In this document: in pieces, positions 16,687 to 25,424 of the stretch
Numbering within the stretch: position 1 is the stretch's first letter
Layout: each line of letters starts with the position of its first letter
Source of the DNA: Gammaproteobacteria bacterium
GTDB lineage: Bacteria > Pseudomonadota > Gammaproteobacteria > Competibacterales > Competibacteraceae
Assembly (NCBI GenBank): GCA_024235135.1
Contig: JACKMZ010000001.1
Span: 467,501-531,500, forward strand
DNA: 64,000 nucleotides
Reading direction: 5' to 3'
Position numbers and translations under genes: made by a program
Notes under the pieces: generated by a model
Databases searched by the model: none
The model's input: only the letters and a program-made list of their open reading frames with translations
Told to the model about the DNA's origin: nothing

Positions 16687-18087
16687 TTAGAAATCTGCGT
16701 TTTTGGGTGTGCGTGGGAAAGGGATCACGTCGCGCACGTTGCTCATGCCGGTGACATAACTCACCGTGCGTTCAAATCCAAGGCCAAAACCGGCGTGCGG
16801 GACCGTGCCGTAACGGCGCAAGTCCCGATACCAATCGTAGTGCTTTTTATCTATGGCAAAAGCATCCAACCGGCGATCCAGCACGTCCAGGCGCTCCTCG
16901 CGTTGACTGCCGCCGATAATCTCCCCAATGCCGGGCGCCAATACGTCCATGGCCGCCACGGTGCGTTCGTCTTCATTGAGCCGCATGTAAAAACTTTTGA
17001 TCTCGGTGGGATAATTCATCACGATCACGGGCCGACCCACATGTTCCTCGGCCAGATATCGTTCGTGTTCGGATTGCAGGTCCAGCCCCCAACTGACCGG
17101 ATATTCGAAATTTTTCGGCGCGCGTTCCAAAATCCGGATGGCTTCGCCGTAATCCATGCGCGTGAAGGGAGACCGGATAACGTGCTCCAGGCGTTCGATG
17201 CAGCTTTTGTCGATGCGCTGGGCGAAGAAGGCCATATCGTCGGCGCGTTCTTCCAACACCGTCGTGAAGATGGCTTTCAGCAGTTTTTCGGCGAGATCCG
17301 CGTCGGCTTGCAGATCGGCGAAGGCGATCTCCGGCTCGACCATCCAGAATTCCGCCAGATGCCGGCTGGTGTTGGAATTTTCCGCACGGAACGTCGGACC
17401 GAAGGTATAGACCTTGGATAGGGCCAGACAGTAGGCTTCCACATTGAGCTGGCCCGAGACGGTGAGAAACGTCTCTCGGCCAAAAAAATCCTGAGCGAAA
17501 TCAATTTGGCCCTCGGCGGTACGGGGCAGATTGGTCAAATCCAAGGTGCTGACTCGGAACAGTTCACCGGCGCCCTCGCAATCGCTGGCGGTGAGGATCG
17601 GCGTGTGAATCCAATAAAAGCCTTGTTCGTGGAAAAAGCGGTGAATCGCTTGCGCCAGGCAGTGCCGTACCCGGCTCACGGCGCCCAAGGCATTGGTGCG
17701 TGGACGCAGGTGGGCTACCGTGCGGAGGTATTCGAAGGTATGCCGCTTGGGGGTGACCGGATAGGTCTCCGGTTCATCCACCCATCCGACGACCTCGACG
17801 TGCTCCGCGCGCACCTCCACTGTCTGACCCTTGGCCGGAGATTCCAACAGGTCGCCACGGACGCGCACCGCGCAACCGCTGCTCAGTCGGGCGATCTCGT
17901 CCTGATAATTGGGGAGTTCGGCGGAAGCGACCACTTGTAACGAGGCAAAACAAGAGCCGTCATGTAATTCGATAAACGACAGGCCCGCCTTGGAATCGCG
18001 ACGGGTGCGGACCCAACCCTGCACCGTCACGGTCTGGCCTAGTGGAATGTGACCCTGCAACAGGGTGGCGATGGCGAAGCTAGACAT
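16687..18087 (-). CDS. asnS: asparagine--tRNA ligase
   Basis: Class IIb aminoacyl-tRNA synthetase that charges tRNA-Asn in the cytoplasm. From the ATG at 18087 the protein is 466 residues, the same as E. coli AsnRS; a start at 18162 would add 25 unlike residues. The N-terminal OB-fold anticodon-binding domain (VTVQGWVRTRRDSKAGLSF) is followed by the catalytic core: motif 2 FRAENSNTSRHLAEFWMVEP, then the C-terminal motif 3 region GFGLGFERTVSYVTG. It ends in the usual NVRDVIPFPRTP motif. It lies 20 bp downstream of the HHH protein gene and just upstream of the NACHT-FGE gene. No frameshift is seen. Confidence 0.97.
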   Translation of the reverse strand: MSSFAIATLLQGHIPLGQTVTVQGWVRTRRDSKAGLSFIELHDGSCFASLQVVASAELPNYQDEIARLSSGCAVRVRGDLLESPAKGQTVEVRAEHVEVVGWVDEPETYPVTPKRHTFEYLRTVAHLRPRTNALGAVSRVRHCLAQAIHRFFHEQGFYWIHTPILTASDCEGAGELFRVSTLDLTNLPRTAEGQIDFAQDFFGRETFLTVSGQLNVEAYCLALSKVYTFGPTFRAENSNTSRHLAEFWMVEPEIAFADLQADADLAEKLLKAIFTTVLEERADDMAFFAQRIDKSCIERLEHVIRSPFTRMDYGEAIRILERAPKNFEYPVSWGLDLQSEHERYLAEEHVGRPVIVMNYPTEIKSFYMRLNEDERTVAAMDVLAPGIGEIIGGSQREERLDVLDRRLDAFAIDKKHYDWYRDLRRYGTVPHAGFGLGFERTVSYVTGMSNVRDVIPFPRTPKNADF

Positions 18088-18107
18088 GCGTAAGCGAATC
18101 CCGGTAA

Positions 18108-18839
18108 TTAGAGTGATTCGCCGTATTTTGCCAGATGTTGGGCCTTGGCCTGCTCGATCCATCGATCGCGCCGGATGCGGCCGGTAAAGCGAATCACCGT
18201 GCTTTCCAAATGGGCGATTTCGGCCTCACTCAGGGCCGCGATCTGGCGATAACTGGTAATGCCCTGAGCATTGAGCTTTTTTTCCAATGTCGGACCGATG
18301 CCTGTGATGGTCCGTAGATTATCCTCCGGGAAGGAGGCCGCGGGCTCGACGGATGCAATGGCCAGGTCGGGTTCGGCCGGTTCGATTATCTCGTCCGGAG
18401 ATTCCGGCGTTTCGGCCGAATCGGCCGTTTCAGGCTCTTCCCAGGCGTCTTCGGGATCGGGGCCGTCGGTGTTGGGGACATTGCGATCCAATTTGCCGCC
18501 TCTGAGGAGGGCGAAACAATCATCCCAGATTTTGGCCTGACTGCGCAGCCAATGGCGCATCGCGCCTTCCACCTGATGGGTCAAGCCCCCCAAGGGGCTG
18601 GCTAAATTCTTCTCCTGGGCGATCGCTTTGGTCCATTGCTCCAGCAAGGCGGCCTCGCTGGTGAGCGTTTGTTTGACGGTGGCTTCCCACAGCGATAGGT
18701 TTTTTAGATAGGCTTGTCGCCAAGCCTCCAGATTGGGAGGCGATTGGCCGGGCGGCAGAATATTGGAAAAGCTGTCCCACAGTTGTTTCTGTGATTCGGT
18801 CCAGGCATTGATAATATCGTCGTTCAGCACTTTACCCAT
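18108..18839 (-). CDS. helix-hairpin-helix protein with phasin-like N-terminus
   Basis: A 243-residue soluble protein. Residues 1-115 are helical and Trp/Gln-rich, resembling phasin/PhaE-type proteins (AWTESQKQLWDSF, LSLWEATVKQTLTSEA). Residues 120-170 are a low-complexity acidic linker rich in Glu, Pro, Ser and Asp. Residues 175-240 hold a helix-hairpin-helix module (LRTITGIGPTLEKKLNAQGI, then RFTGRIRRDRWIEQAKAQ), of the kind found as an appendix on many proteins and annotated as flap-endonuclease-like. The HHH unit suggests DNA or protein contact; no nuclease residues are seen. It is 20 bp upstream of asnS and overlaps the end of the broken uspA gene by 8 bp. Confidence 0.7.
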   Translation of the reverse strand: MGKVLNDDIINAWTESQKQLWDSFSNILPPGQSPPNLEAWRQAYLKNLSLWEATVKQTLTSEAALLEQWTKAIAQEKNLASPLGGLTHQVEGAMRHWLRSQAKIWDDCFALLRGGKLDRNVPNTDGPDPEDAWEEPETADSAETPESPDEIIEPAEPDLAIASVEPAASFPEDNLRTITGIGPTLEKKLNAQGITSYRQIAALSEAEIAHLESTVIRFTGRIRRDRWIEQAKAQHLAKYGESL

Positions 18840-19190
18840 GATCGGTTATGCCTCCGCCTTGTGGTTGCTGATTGCTATGAATACGCACGGCCAGAATGTC
18901 ACAGGGCGCTCTGTGCATCATGGCGTTGGCCGTGGAGCCCAGCGGCAGGGCTAGGCCGTGTCGGCCGTGGCTGCCGACCACCCGCCAATCCGCTGGATGA
19001 TCGGTCACGGTCTGTAGGGTGCCGGCTTGGGTCGATGGCGCGGTCACCATCCCCACCGGGCAACGTGTTCGATGTTCAGCTCTGCGGCTAGGCGCGTGCC
19101 CCCGCCAGCAAGGCATTCGGCGAGAAATCCGCCGCCCCACGGAACAGGCCGATGCGGTGTCATTGCAAGGCGTTCGCCTCATCGATCGAC
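18832..19190 (-). pseudogene. UspA-family universal stress protein remnant (frameshifted)
   Basis: The last ~50 codons encode a good UspA C-terminus: VVGSHGRHGLALPLGSTANA followed by HRAPCDILAVRI. Upstream, the matching UspA residues (RLAAELNIEHVAR near 19060-19100) sit in a different minus-strand frame and stop soon after. The N-terminal half with the ATP-binding start is absent. The gene is therefore truncated and carries at least one frameshift. UspA proteins bind nucleotides under stress; this copy cannot make a full domain. Confidence 0.7.
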
Positions 19191-19198
19191 TCGGGGGA

Positions 19199-19651
19199 TT
19201 ACAGGCATTGTCCCGCCAGCGGCTGATATTCTGGAATGGCGGATAGCCAGCGGCGAATGCGTCCGGTCAATTCGACATACATGTGTTGCAGCAGCGCGCG
19301 TCGATCCTCCGGGCTACCCTGGAACTCCGCGGGATCGGGCAAAGGCCAGCACAAATGTATGGGCGCATCGGGGAACTCGGCGACATATGCCTGGGACAGA
19401 TCGCACAGCATAATAATGTAATCGAACTCCTGATAGAGAAAGTGTTCGATCGATTTGCTCATTTGCCCTGAAATATCAAGCCCTATATCCGCCATCACTT
19501 CGATGGCCAAGGGATCGAAAGGCTCCGGTTGGATGCCTGCGCTATACACTTCCACTCGGTCACCACCCAAACGGCGCAACAGGGTCGTTGCGATTTGCGA
19601 GCGGGTGGCATTGCGATAACAGACAAAAAGAACACGTACCGGAAAATGCAC
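19199..19651 (-). CDS. ArsC/low-molecular-weight protein tyrosine phosphatase family protein
   Basis: A 150-residue member of the thioredoxin-type arsenate reductase / LMW-PTPase fold. The P-loop reads VCYRNATRSQ (C11, N14, R17, S18), against the usual VCTGNSCRSQ of ArsC: the nucleophile and Arg are kept. WPLPDPAEF supplies the general-acid Asp, and MLCDLSQ carries a cysteine near the position of the second ArsC cysteine. No arsR, arsB or acr3 gene adjoins it. Phosphatase versus arsenate reductase cannot be decided. It lies 74 bp downstream of the TPR lipoprotein gene on the same strand. Confidence 0.8.
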   Translation of the reverse strand: MHFPVRVLFVCYRNATRSQIATTLLRRLGGDRVEVYSAGIQPEPFDPLAIEVMADIGLDISGQMSKSIEHFLYQEFDYIIMLCDLSQAYVAEFPDAPIHLCWPLPDPAEFQGSPEDRRALLQHMYVELTGRIRRWLSAIPEYQPLAGQCL

Positions 19652-19725
19652 TGTCTTCGCCTCCTGGTCGGCGCCTGCTGGACACCCGGCGATTGAGTCG
19701 TAGGCTTAGCCCGTCATGTCAGTGC

Positions 19726-20148
19726 CTAAAGACCCCCTTGCAAAAGCATTTGCAGGTACTGACGGGCTGCGTCGTGGGCTGGATCGTCAGCGGGCAATTG
19801 CTGGCGGGCCTCTCGCAAATTCCGGATTCCCAATTGCAACTGTACCAGTCCCAGGTTGTGCCGCACTTGCGGTTCGTCACCTTGCCTGAGAGCTCTCCGA
19901 TAAGCCTGTTGAGCCTCTTCTAAACGGCCGTTTTCCGCATAGAGATTGCCCAACTGAAACCAGGGTTCGATGGCTTCGGGGTGAGCTTGGATCAGCGCCC
20001 AATAGGCGGTTTCGGCGTCACTGAACCGCCCTGCGGCGCGAGCCTGCTGTGCTTGTTGCGCAAGATCGACCAACCCATTGTCGGTATTGAGTATAGCGCA
20101 GCCCGACAGAAGCACGTGAAACAGCAGGATCAGCGATAGCCGCGACAT
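19726..20148 (-). CDS. TPR lipoprotein
   Basis: A 140-residue predicted lipoprotein. The signal peptide ends in the lipobox LLSGC (Cys17), so the mature protein should be lipid-anchored. Residues 25-120 hold about two and a half tetratricopeptide repeats (AETAYWALIQAHPEAIEPWF, NLYAENGRLEEAQQAYRRAL). Such proteins act as scaffolds in the envelope, for example near peptidoglycan or outer-membrane machines, but no partner is visible. The upstream 144 bp probably hold its promoter. Confidence 0.8.
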   Translation of the reverse strand: MSRLSLILLFHVLLSGCAILNTDNGLVDLAQQAQQARAAGRFSDAETAYWALIQAHPEAIEPWFQLGNLYAENGRLEEAQQAYRRALRQGDEPQVRHNLGLVQLQLGIRNLREARQQLPADDPAHDAARQYLQMLLQGGL

Positions 20149-20292
20149 GAATCAGGCTCTACGGTGATTTTCGAAGACGCGTGACCGTCTGCCCACAACC
20201 TAGATTGTAGAAGACAGGGGTGCGATAACCGAACAGCCTCGTGGGTCGATGACCCCGATGCCCCGGTCCCGCGAAGTGAGGATTTGTGCAAG

Positions 20293-21447
20293 TCAATCGG
20301 CGAAAAAAGGCAGAATCTCCTCGCGCTGGGCCAAGGCGTCCTGATAGCCGAGTTCGATCAACCGTCCGGTATACGCCTCGTCGAAGGCCAGATAACTGAG
20401 CAAGTCCCACCCCTTTTTTTGCGAAGCGCCGATGCCTTTCAACAGATAGCGCAACATGGGTGAGAAATTCTTGAATTGCTCGGAGGCCAGCGTTCCCAGA
20501 TCGCGGGAAGGTTGAATAGCCAGCAAGGGAATCTGCCGCAGTTTATTGGGATGTCGTTCGCGGGCTTCGGGACTCAATAGCTCCAAGGTCCTGTTGATAC
20601 GTCGCAGCCGTTCAATGTCCATTTCCAGTGCGTCGAGAAAGGCGGCGTTGAGCATGACGCCGGCGATGTCCACCAGCGAAATACTGGACATACTGCCTTG
20701 CCGATTCAATTTGAGAGTCAATTCGTCCGAACGCCGGTAGCGGATTCCGATCACCAGAATGCGGTCCGCCCCCAGATGAATAGCCGGACTCAGCGGCGTA
20801 TTCAGGCGCACGCAACCATCCCCGTAAAAGGACCCGTTCATCGGCACCGGCCTGAAGAAGATCGGGATGGCCGCCGAAGCCATGACGTGGCGCAACGTCA
20901 GTTCCGTTCGTTCGGCGACCCGTGTGCTGCGGAACCATGGCTGGATGGTGGGCGAGCCGTCAAAAAACACGACCGTCGATCCGGTCTGATAGTTGGTGGC
21001 GGAAACGGCGACGCCATGCAACCGACCGTTTTTCAGATGTTCGGCGATCGCCTTGAAATTCAAATGCGTGGTTAAAAATTCCTGCAAGGGCCGCGTATCG
21101 AGCAAATGGGTGGAGCGGCTCTCGCCCAGTAATCCACCCAGACTGAGATCCTTGAGCCAGCTTAGCGCCAAGCCGCTCAATGAAGCCAAATCGGTACGGA
21201 TAATGCGGTCGGTTCGCAGTTCCTGCCAAAGCCGGCACAGCTCGCCAACCGCCTCGGAAAACGAGTGATCCCCTTGCGAGGCGACAAAGGAACTGTTGAT
21301 GGCGCCGGCCGAACTACCCACCAAAATCGGAAACGGCCAAGGATCGCCAGGCTTGCGTTCGATGATTTCCGCGATTCCTTTGAGCACTCCGGCTTGATAC
21401 GCGGCGCGCGCCCCTCCACCGGTCAATACCAGGCCGGTTCTAGCCAT
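20293..21447 (-). CDS. patatin-like phospholipase
   Basis: A 384-residue patatin-family lipid hydrolase. The oxyanion loop is LTGGGARAAYQAGVL (8-22), the nucleophile elbow GSSAG (44-48, Ser46) and the catalytic Asp DG (210-211, GDGCVRLNTPLSPA). This is a Ser-Asp dyad, as in RssA/YlbK-type bacterial patatins. There is no signal peptide, so it should act in the cytosol or at the inner membrane. The C-terminal ~100 residues are family-specific. Physiological substrate unknown. No operon partner is obvious. Confidence 0.92.
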   Translation of the reverse strand: MARTGLVLTGGGARAAYQAGVLKGIAEIIERKPGDPWPFPILVGSSAGAINSSFVASQGDHSFSEAVGELCRLWQELRTDRIIRTDLASLSGLALSWLKDLSLGGLLGESRSTHLLDTRPLQEFLTTHLNFKAIAEHLKNGRLHGVAVSATNYQTGSTVVFFDGSPTIQPWFRSTRVAERTELTLRHVMASAAIPIFFRPVPMNGSFYGDGCVRLNTPLSPAIHLGADRILVIGIRYRRSDELTLKLNRQGSMSSISLVDIAGVMLNAAFLDALEMDIERLRRINRTLELLSPEARERHPNKLRQIPLLAIQPSRDLGTLASEQFKNFSPMLRYLLKGIGASQKKGWDLLSYLAFDEAYTGRLIELGYQDALAQREEILPFFAD

Positions 21448-21504
21448 GCATCCGACTCCTCGACATTATTCCACGCCGTTTCGATAGATCCGATACGGGC
21501 GGGT

Positions 21505-21942
21505 TCATTCGATCCTTACCGTCAATGGTGGAATTTCCTTATACAAAATAAGGAGTGGGCTTTTATTGGATAAGGTGAGAATTTTAGTTCCAGGTGGATA
21601 GCAAAAGTGGTTGGTCAAAAAAACATGCGCCGCATCGTTTCGTGTCAGAAAATCCACGACCTGTCTAAGTCCTTCTCTATCCTGTTCAGTCTGCGGCGTA
21701 TAGGTTAAATCGTTGAGTCTAGCGTGGGAATAAGACAACGTGATCGTGGGATTATCGACTTGCTTGAGTATTTCCTTGAGCGCGCGCCTTCTCAAACGGG
21801 GCGCGACAGTAATGCCTATCCGTGACTCCGAAAAGAGCCAGTAAATGTCGTGCTCTTCTTCATAAGTTATTTCATGCTCTCCGAAAGCTTGACACCAACC
21901 GAAGAAATAGGCTCCATACCGTTTGATCTTGCGTTCGTGCAT
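21505..21942 (-). CDS. hypothetical protein
   Basis: A 145-residue soluble protein with no recognised family. It is rich in aromatic and charged residues (MHERKIKRYGAYFFGWCQAF; LTRNDAAHVFLTNHFCYPPG). No signal peptide, membrane helix or catalytic motif is seen. Codon use is plausible and the frame is clean, but flanking DNA is AT-rich and decayed, so it may be recently acquired or itself declining. Confidence 0.5.
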   Translation of the reverse strand: MHERKIKRYGAYFFGWCQAFGEHEITYEEEHDIYWLFSESRIGITVAPRLRRRALKEILKQVDNPTITLSYSHARLNDLTYTPQTEQDREGLRQVVDFLTRNDAAHVFLTNHFCYPPGTKILTLSNKSPLLILYKEIPPLTVRIE

Positions 21943-22125
21943 TGCGCTTCAGAAAGGATCGCTGGGAAAAATAACCAAATGTGAATAGTCGTTATCTAAG
22001 CATTATACACAAGAATGACTTATCATGGAAAATTTTTATTGATTTTTTATATAATAATCAATAAGAAACAAATGAAGATCTGAGTAATATTAATGTTCCT
22101 TGAGTGGATATCCTAAAGTAATTTA

Positions 22126-22446
22126 TTACAGTGACAGATTGGTGCTGACAGACAATTCCTGGAATGGCCCCAGCGGATCTTTCTTGTCTTCTGATTCGAT
22201 AATATCGGGCTCTTCTGCTTCCAGCTTATAGACTACCTGCTTGCCCAGGAGAATAATCAGTTCATCCAATAATCAACCGGTGGTTCTGGTCTTTCTTCTG
22301 AAATTGAATACAGCCAAGAGAGCATTGCCATAACGTTTACGGCGTACAAGCTTGGGTGCCGCTTCATCTCCTTGGCAAGCTGTATTGGCGCCAGGCAAGC
22401 TTGTAAATCAGGATTAGGCTCCTCGAATTGTATCGATTGATTCAGC
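22126..22446 (-). pseudogene. decayed hypothetical gene (two overlapping frames)
   Basis: Two minus-strand frames look like one coding sequence split by a frameshift near 22260. The upper frame (22446 down to 22257) ends PPVDYWMN. The lower frame reads on as LDELIILLGKQVVYKLEAEE to a TAA at 22126. No proper start codon precedes the upper part (stop, then TTG). The family is not recognised. Surrounding bases 21943-22125 are very AT-rich and hold nothing else I can support. Confidence 0.4.
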
Positions 22447-22540
22447 AAGCATCACTGCGTAATGTCCGACTGAGAAAGTATAATCCCTGCTGTCGTACAC
22501 TTGCCTTCCGTATTTCTACGGAGTGGCGCTTCGGTATTCT

Positions 22541-23329
22541 TCAGCTTCTTTCCCAGGGCATCAAGCGCGGTACGCAGACCTGCTGGTCCGATTCAGCCAG
22601 CTTGGCGACTTCGACATCGACGCCATAGATCAGGCGCAGACTCTCCGAAGTGATGATTTCCGCCGGCGGTCCCAACCGCACCAGTCGCCCTTCGTGCAAT
22701 AGGGCGACACGATCGGCGCAAGCCAAGGCATGATCGGGATCATGCGTGGAGAGCACGATCCCGATACCTTGCCGCGCCAGTGCCTTAATATGCTGTAACA
22801 CCCTCACCTGATTGCCGAAATCCAGGCTGGCGGTCGGCTCGTCCATGATCAGCCAGCGTGGCTCCTGCGCCAGCGCGCGGGCGATCAAGGCCAGTTGTCG
22901 TTGACCGCCGCTGATCTGGGTATAGGCGGCGTCGCGTAACTCGGCGATCCGCAGTGTGGCCAACAGAGTTTCGGCGACCGAGACGTCACGCCGTGACGGT
23001 GTGGAAAACAGTCCCAAACGGGCTGTGCGTCCCATGAGCACGGTATCGAGTACGGTGAAAGGGAAGTAAGCGTTATGCGCCTGCGGAACATAGGCCAGGA
23101 CCTGCGCCAAGCGACGCCGTGACCAGTGGCGGATATCGCGTCCTTCCACGGTGATCGAGCCGCCGTGCATCTTGAGCAGGCCCAACAGCGTTTTGAATAG
23201 GGTCGTTTTGCCGCCGCCGTTGGGGCCGAGCAGACAGAGCACCTCTCCCGCCGCGAGGCTGAAGCTGACGTCGCTGCCGATGGTTTTGCCGCCGTAACCG
23301 AAGGCCAGTTCTGAGACCGCCAGATTCAT
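22541..23329 (-). CDS. ABC transporter ATP-binding protein, FecE/MolC type
   Basis: A 262-residue ATPase of the iron-siderophore/B12/molybdate class II importer family. Walker A is GPNGGGKTT, the Q-loop AYVPQAH, the signature ISGGQRQLALIARAL and Walker B RWLIMDEPTASLD, followed by the His switch LSTHDPDHALAC. The ATG at 23329 overlaps the permease stop as ATGA; an upstream in-frame start at 23515 would read 62 residues through the permease gene and is rejected. It closes a seven-gene minus-strand run devoted to oxyanion uptake, so molybdate or tungstate is the likeliest cargo; iron-siderophore or cobalamin remains possible. Confidence 0.9.
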   Translation of the reverse strand: MNLAVSELAFGYGGKTIGSDVSFSLAAGEVLCLLGPNGGGKTTLFKTLLGLLKMHGGSITVEGRDIRHWSRRRLAQVLAYVPQAHNAYFPFTVLDTVLMGRTARLGLFSTPSRRDVSVAETLLATLRIAELRDAAYTQISGGQRQLALIARALAQEPRWLIMDEPTASLDFGNQVRVLQHIKALARQGIGIVLSTHDPDHALACADRVALLHEGRLVRLGPPAEIITSESLRLIYGVDVEVAKLAESDQQVCVPRLMPWERS

Positions 23330-24348
23330 TGCCAACCACGCCGGCTGCGAGCCAGCAGCCAGAGAAAGAACGGCGCTCCGAGAAACGCCGTCAGAATACC
23401 TAGGGGGATCTCGATACGGGTCAGAGAACGGGCCAGATCGTCGACCAGCAGCAGATAGCCAGCCCCCAGCAGCATGGAAGCGGGCAGCAGACGCTGGAAA
23501 TTGGGTCCCACCCACAGGCGGGCGATATGCGGCATGATCAGACCGACCCAGCCCACGGTCCCGCTGATGGAAACCACCGCCGCCGTCATCAGGGTGGCGG
23601 CGACGATAAAGGTGATCCGCAGCTTTTTCACATCGACGCCCAAGGTCGACGCCTCTTCGTCACCCAACGCGAGTACGTTCAAGCGCCAGCGCAGCAGCGT
23701 CAGCGGTATCAGGCCCAGAAGCACGGCCGGCAAGGCGGTCAGAACGTCATCCACGTTCACGGCGGCCAAACTGCCCAGCAACCAAAAGGTGATCGCGGGC
23801 AGTTGGTCATAGGGATCGGCGAGAATCTTCAGCAGCGAAATCACGGACCCGGTCAACGTACCCAGCACCACGCCGGCCAACACCAGAACCAATACGGGTT
23901 CGTGGCCCCGCACGGTCGTGGCCAGCAAATAGACCAGAAACACCGTGGCCAACCCGAAGGCGAAAGCCAGCAATTGAATCCCGATAACCGGCAAGGACAG
24001 GAATATGCCGAGCACGGCCCCCAGCCCGGCTCCCGAGGACACCCCGAGAATATCGGGCGAAACCAGGGGATTGCGGAACATGCCTTGATAGGTCGCGCCC
24101 GCCGCCGCGAGCGCCGCTCCAACCAGCAAAGCGCCGGCGATGCGCGGTAGACGCACCTGCCAGATCACGGTTTCCGCCACGGTAGGGAGATGATGAGGGA
24201 CGCCCAGCAGTTTCTGCGATATCAGCTTGAGCACATCGGCCACGCCGATGGGGTACTGGCCGATGGCGAAGGACATCGTGACCAGAATACAGAGAAGCAA
24301 CAGCAGGGGCCACAAACCCGCGCGCCAGTAGCCGACCGCAAGGTTCAA
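23326..24348 (-). CDS. FecCD-family ABC permease (MolB-like)
   Basis: A 340-residue, about ten-helix inner-membrane permease of the BtuC/FecCD family. Family segments: RLPRIAGALLVGAALAAAGA (helix 2 entry), NPLVSPDILGVSSGAGLGAV and GTVGWVGLIMPHIARLWVGP, the cytosolic coupling region. The start overlaps the end of the binding-protein gene and its stop overlaps the ATPase start (ATGA), so the three are translationally coupled. In Haemophilus influenzae a FecCD-type system (MolBCA) imports molybdate/tungstate; the neighbours here favour the same use. Confidence 0.92.
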   Translation of the reverse strand: MNLAVGYWRAGLWPLLLLLCILVTMSFAIGQYPIGVADVLKLISQKLLGVPHHLPTVAETVIWQVRLPRIAGALLVGAALAAAGATYQGMFRNPLVSPDILGVSSGAGLGAVLGIFLSLPVIGIQLLAFAFGLATVFLVYLLATTVRGHEPVLVLVLAGVVLGTLTGSVISLLKILADPYDQLPAITFWLLGSLAAVNVDDVLTALPAVLLGLIPLTLLRWRLNVLALGDEEASTLGVDVKKLRITFIVAATLMTAAVVSISGTVGWVGLIMPHIARLWVGPNFQRLLPASMLLGAGYLLLVDDLARSLTRIEIPLGILTAFLGAPFFLWLLARSRRGWQ

Positions 24349-25379
24349 GGGGAACGTCGACCGGCGTGCGCCAGCAGTTCGTCGAGTTGTTCCGCGCTGG
24401 GATCCAGATGATAAAACAAGCGGTAAAAATTGCGGGTCACGGTGCGCAGGTCATCGGCGAAATGTTCCGGGTAAAACAAGCGACTCAACCATTGGATGCC
24501 GATCAGGCGGTTCACCGAAGGGGGTCTATCGACCCAGCCGAAAGGCAGAGTGGGGGCCAGATAGACCCGGCCAGCTTGCACCGCGGGCAGGGTCTGCCAC
24601 AAGGGATCGCCCTGAACACGAGTATAGAAGCGATCATCCAGGGTGATGATGACCTCCGGGTTCCATTTCAGCACCTGTTCCAGGGTGACGTTGGCCAGGC
24701 CGTGCTGACCCGGCGCATCGGCCACGTTCACGGCGCCGACGCGCTCGATGATTTCGGTGTTGATGGAACCCCGCAAGCCGGTCTCCAGCCCTTCCGGGCC
24801 GCGCGCGAAGTAAACGCGCGGGCGTTGCTCCGGGGGAATTTTCGCCAGGACGCCGTCCAATTCCGTGAATACTTGATCGGCGTAGCCCGCCAGGGTTTCG
24901 GCGCGCTCCTCGACACCCAGCATGCCACCCAGGAGGAGCAGCGAGCCGGCGGTATTGTCCAAGCGGCCGTCGATCAGCAGATAGGGCAGACCGGTCTGCT
25001 CTTGCACGCGGTTCGCCAGGGATACATAGGTGGCGGTCGTGGAGCCGAAATCAAGAATCAGATCGGGGTGGGCCTGCAACACGACTTCGATATTGGCGGT
25101 GTTACCCCGCCCGGTCAGCCGGCCGAGCGCCGGCAGATCCCGAACGGCGGGCGCCAGAAAGGCGGCTTCTTCCGGGCTCGGAGCGCGTGGCCAACCCAGA
25201 AGCGTTTGCGGCGCCAGGACATATAAAAAAATGCTGGCCGGGGGGCCTGCGGCGAATATCCGTTCAATCGTGCCCGGTAGATTCACCACACGCCCGGCGG
25301 AATCCGTGACGAGCCGTTGGGCGTGGGCCTCCGCGACCAGCAAGGCGCTACAAAACAGACAGATCAGTAGCCGTCGCAC
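24345..25379 (-). CDS. periplasmic binding protein of FecCD-type importer (MolA/BtuF-like)
   Basis: A 344-residue periplasmic class III binding protein. Signal peptide 1-20 (LLVAEAHAQ). The N-lobe starts RLVTDSAGRVVNLPGTIERI, with the typical helix VLQAHPDLILDFG; the C-lobe has EQVLKWNPEVIITLDDRFY. This fold binds siderophores, B12, haem or, in MolA, molybdate/tungstate. Ligand cannot be read directly. Placement after two TupA-like genes in one run argues for an oxyanion. Overlaps the permease start by 4 bp. Confidence 0.85.
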   Translation of the reverse strand: MRRLLICLFCSALLVAEAHAQRLVTDSAGRVVNLPGTIERIFAAGPPASIFLYVLAPQTLLGWPRAPSPEEAAFLAPAVRDLPALGRLTGRGNTANIEVVLQAHPDLILDFGSTTATYVSLANRVQEQTGLPYLLIDGRLDNTAGSLLLLGGMLGVEERAETLAGYADQVFTELDGVLAKIPPEQRPRVYFARGPEGLETGLRGSINTEIIERVGAVNVADAPGQHGLANVTLEQVLKWNPEVIITLDDRFYTRVQGDPLWQTLPAVQAGRVYLAPTLPFGWVDRPPSVNRLIGIQWLSRLFYPEHFADDLRTVTRNFYRLFYHLDPSAEQLDELLAHAGRRSP

Positions 25380-25424
25380 GGACCTGATTCTTGATAAAAC
25401 CGCTAAGGACTTGGGGGAGTGTCT

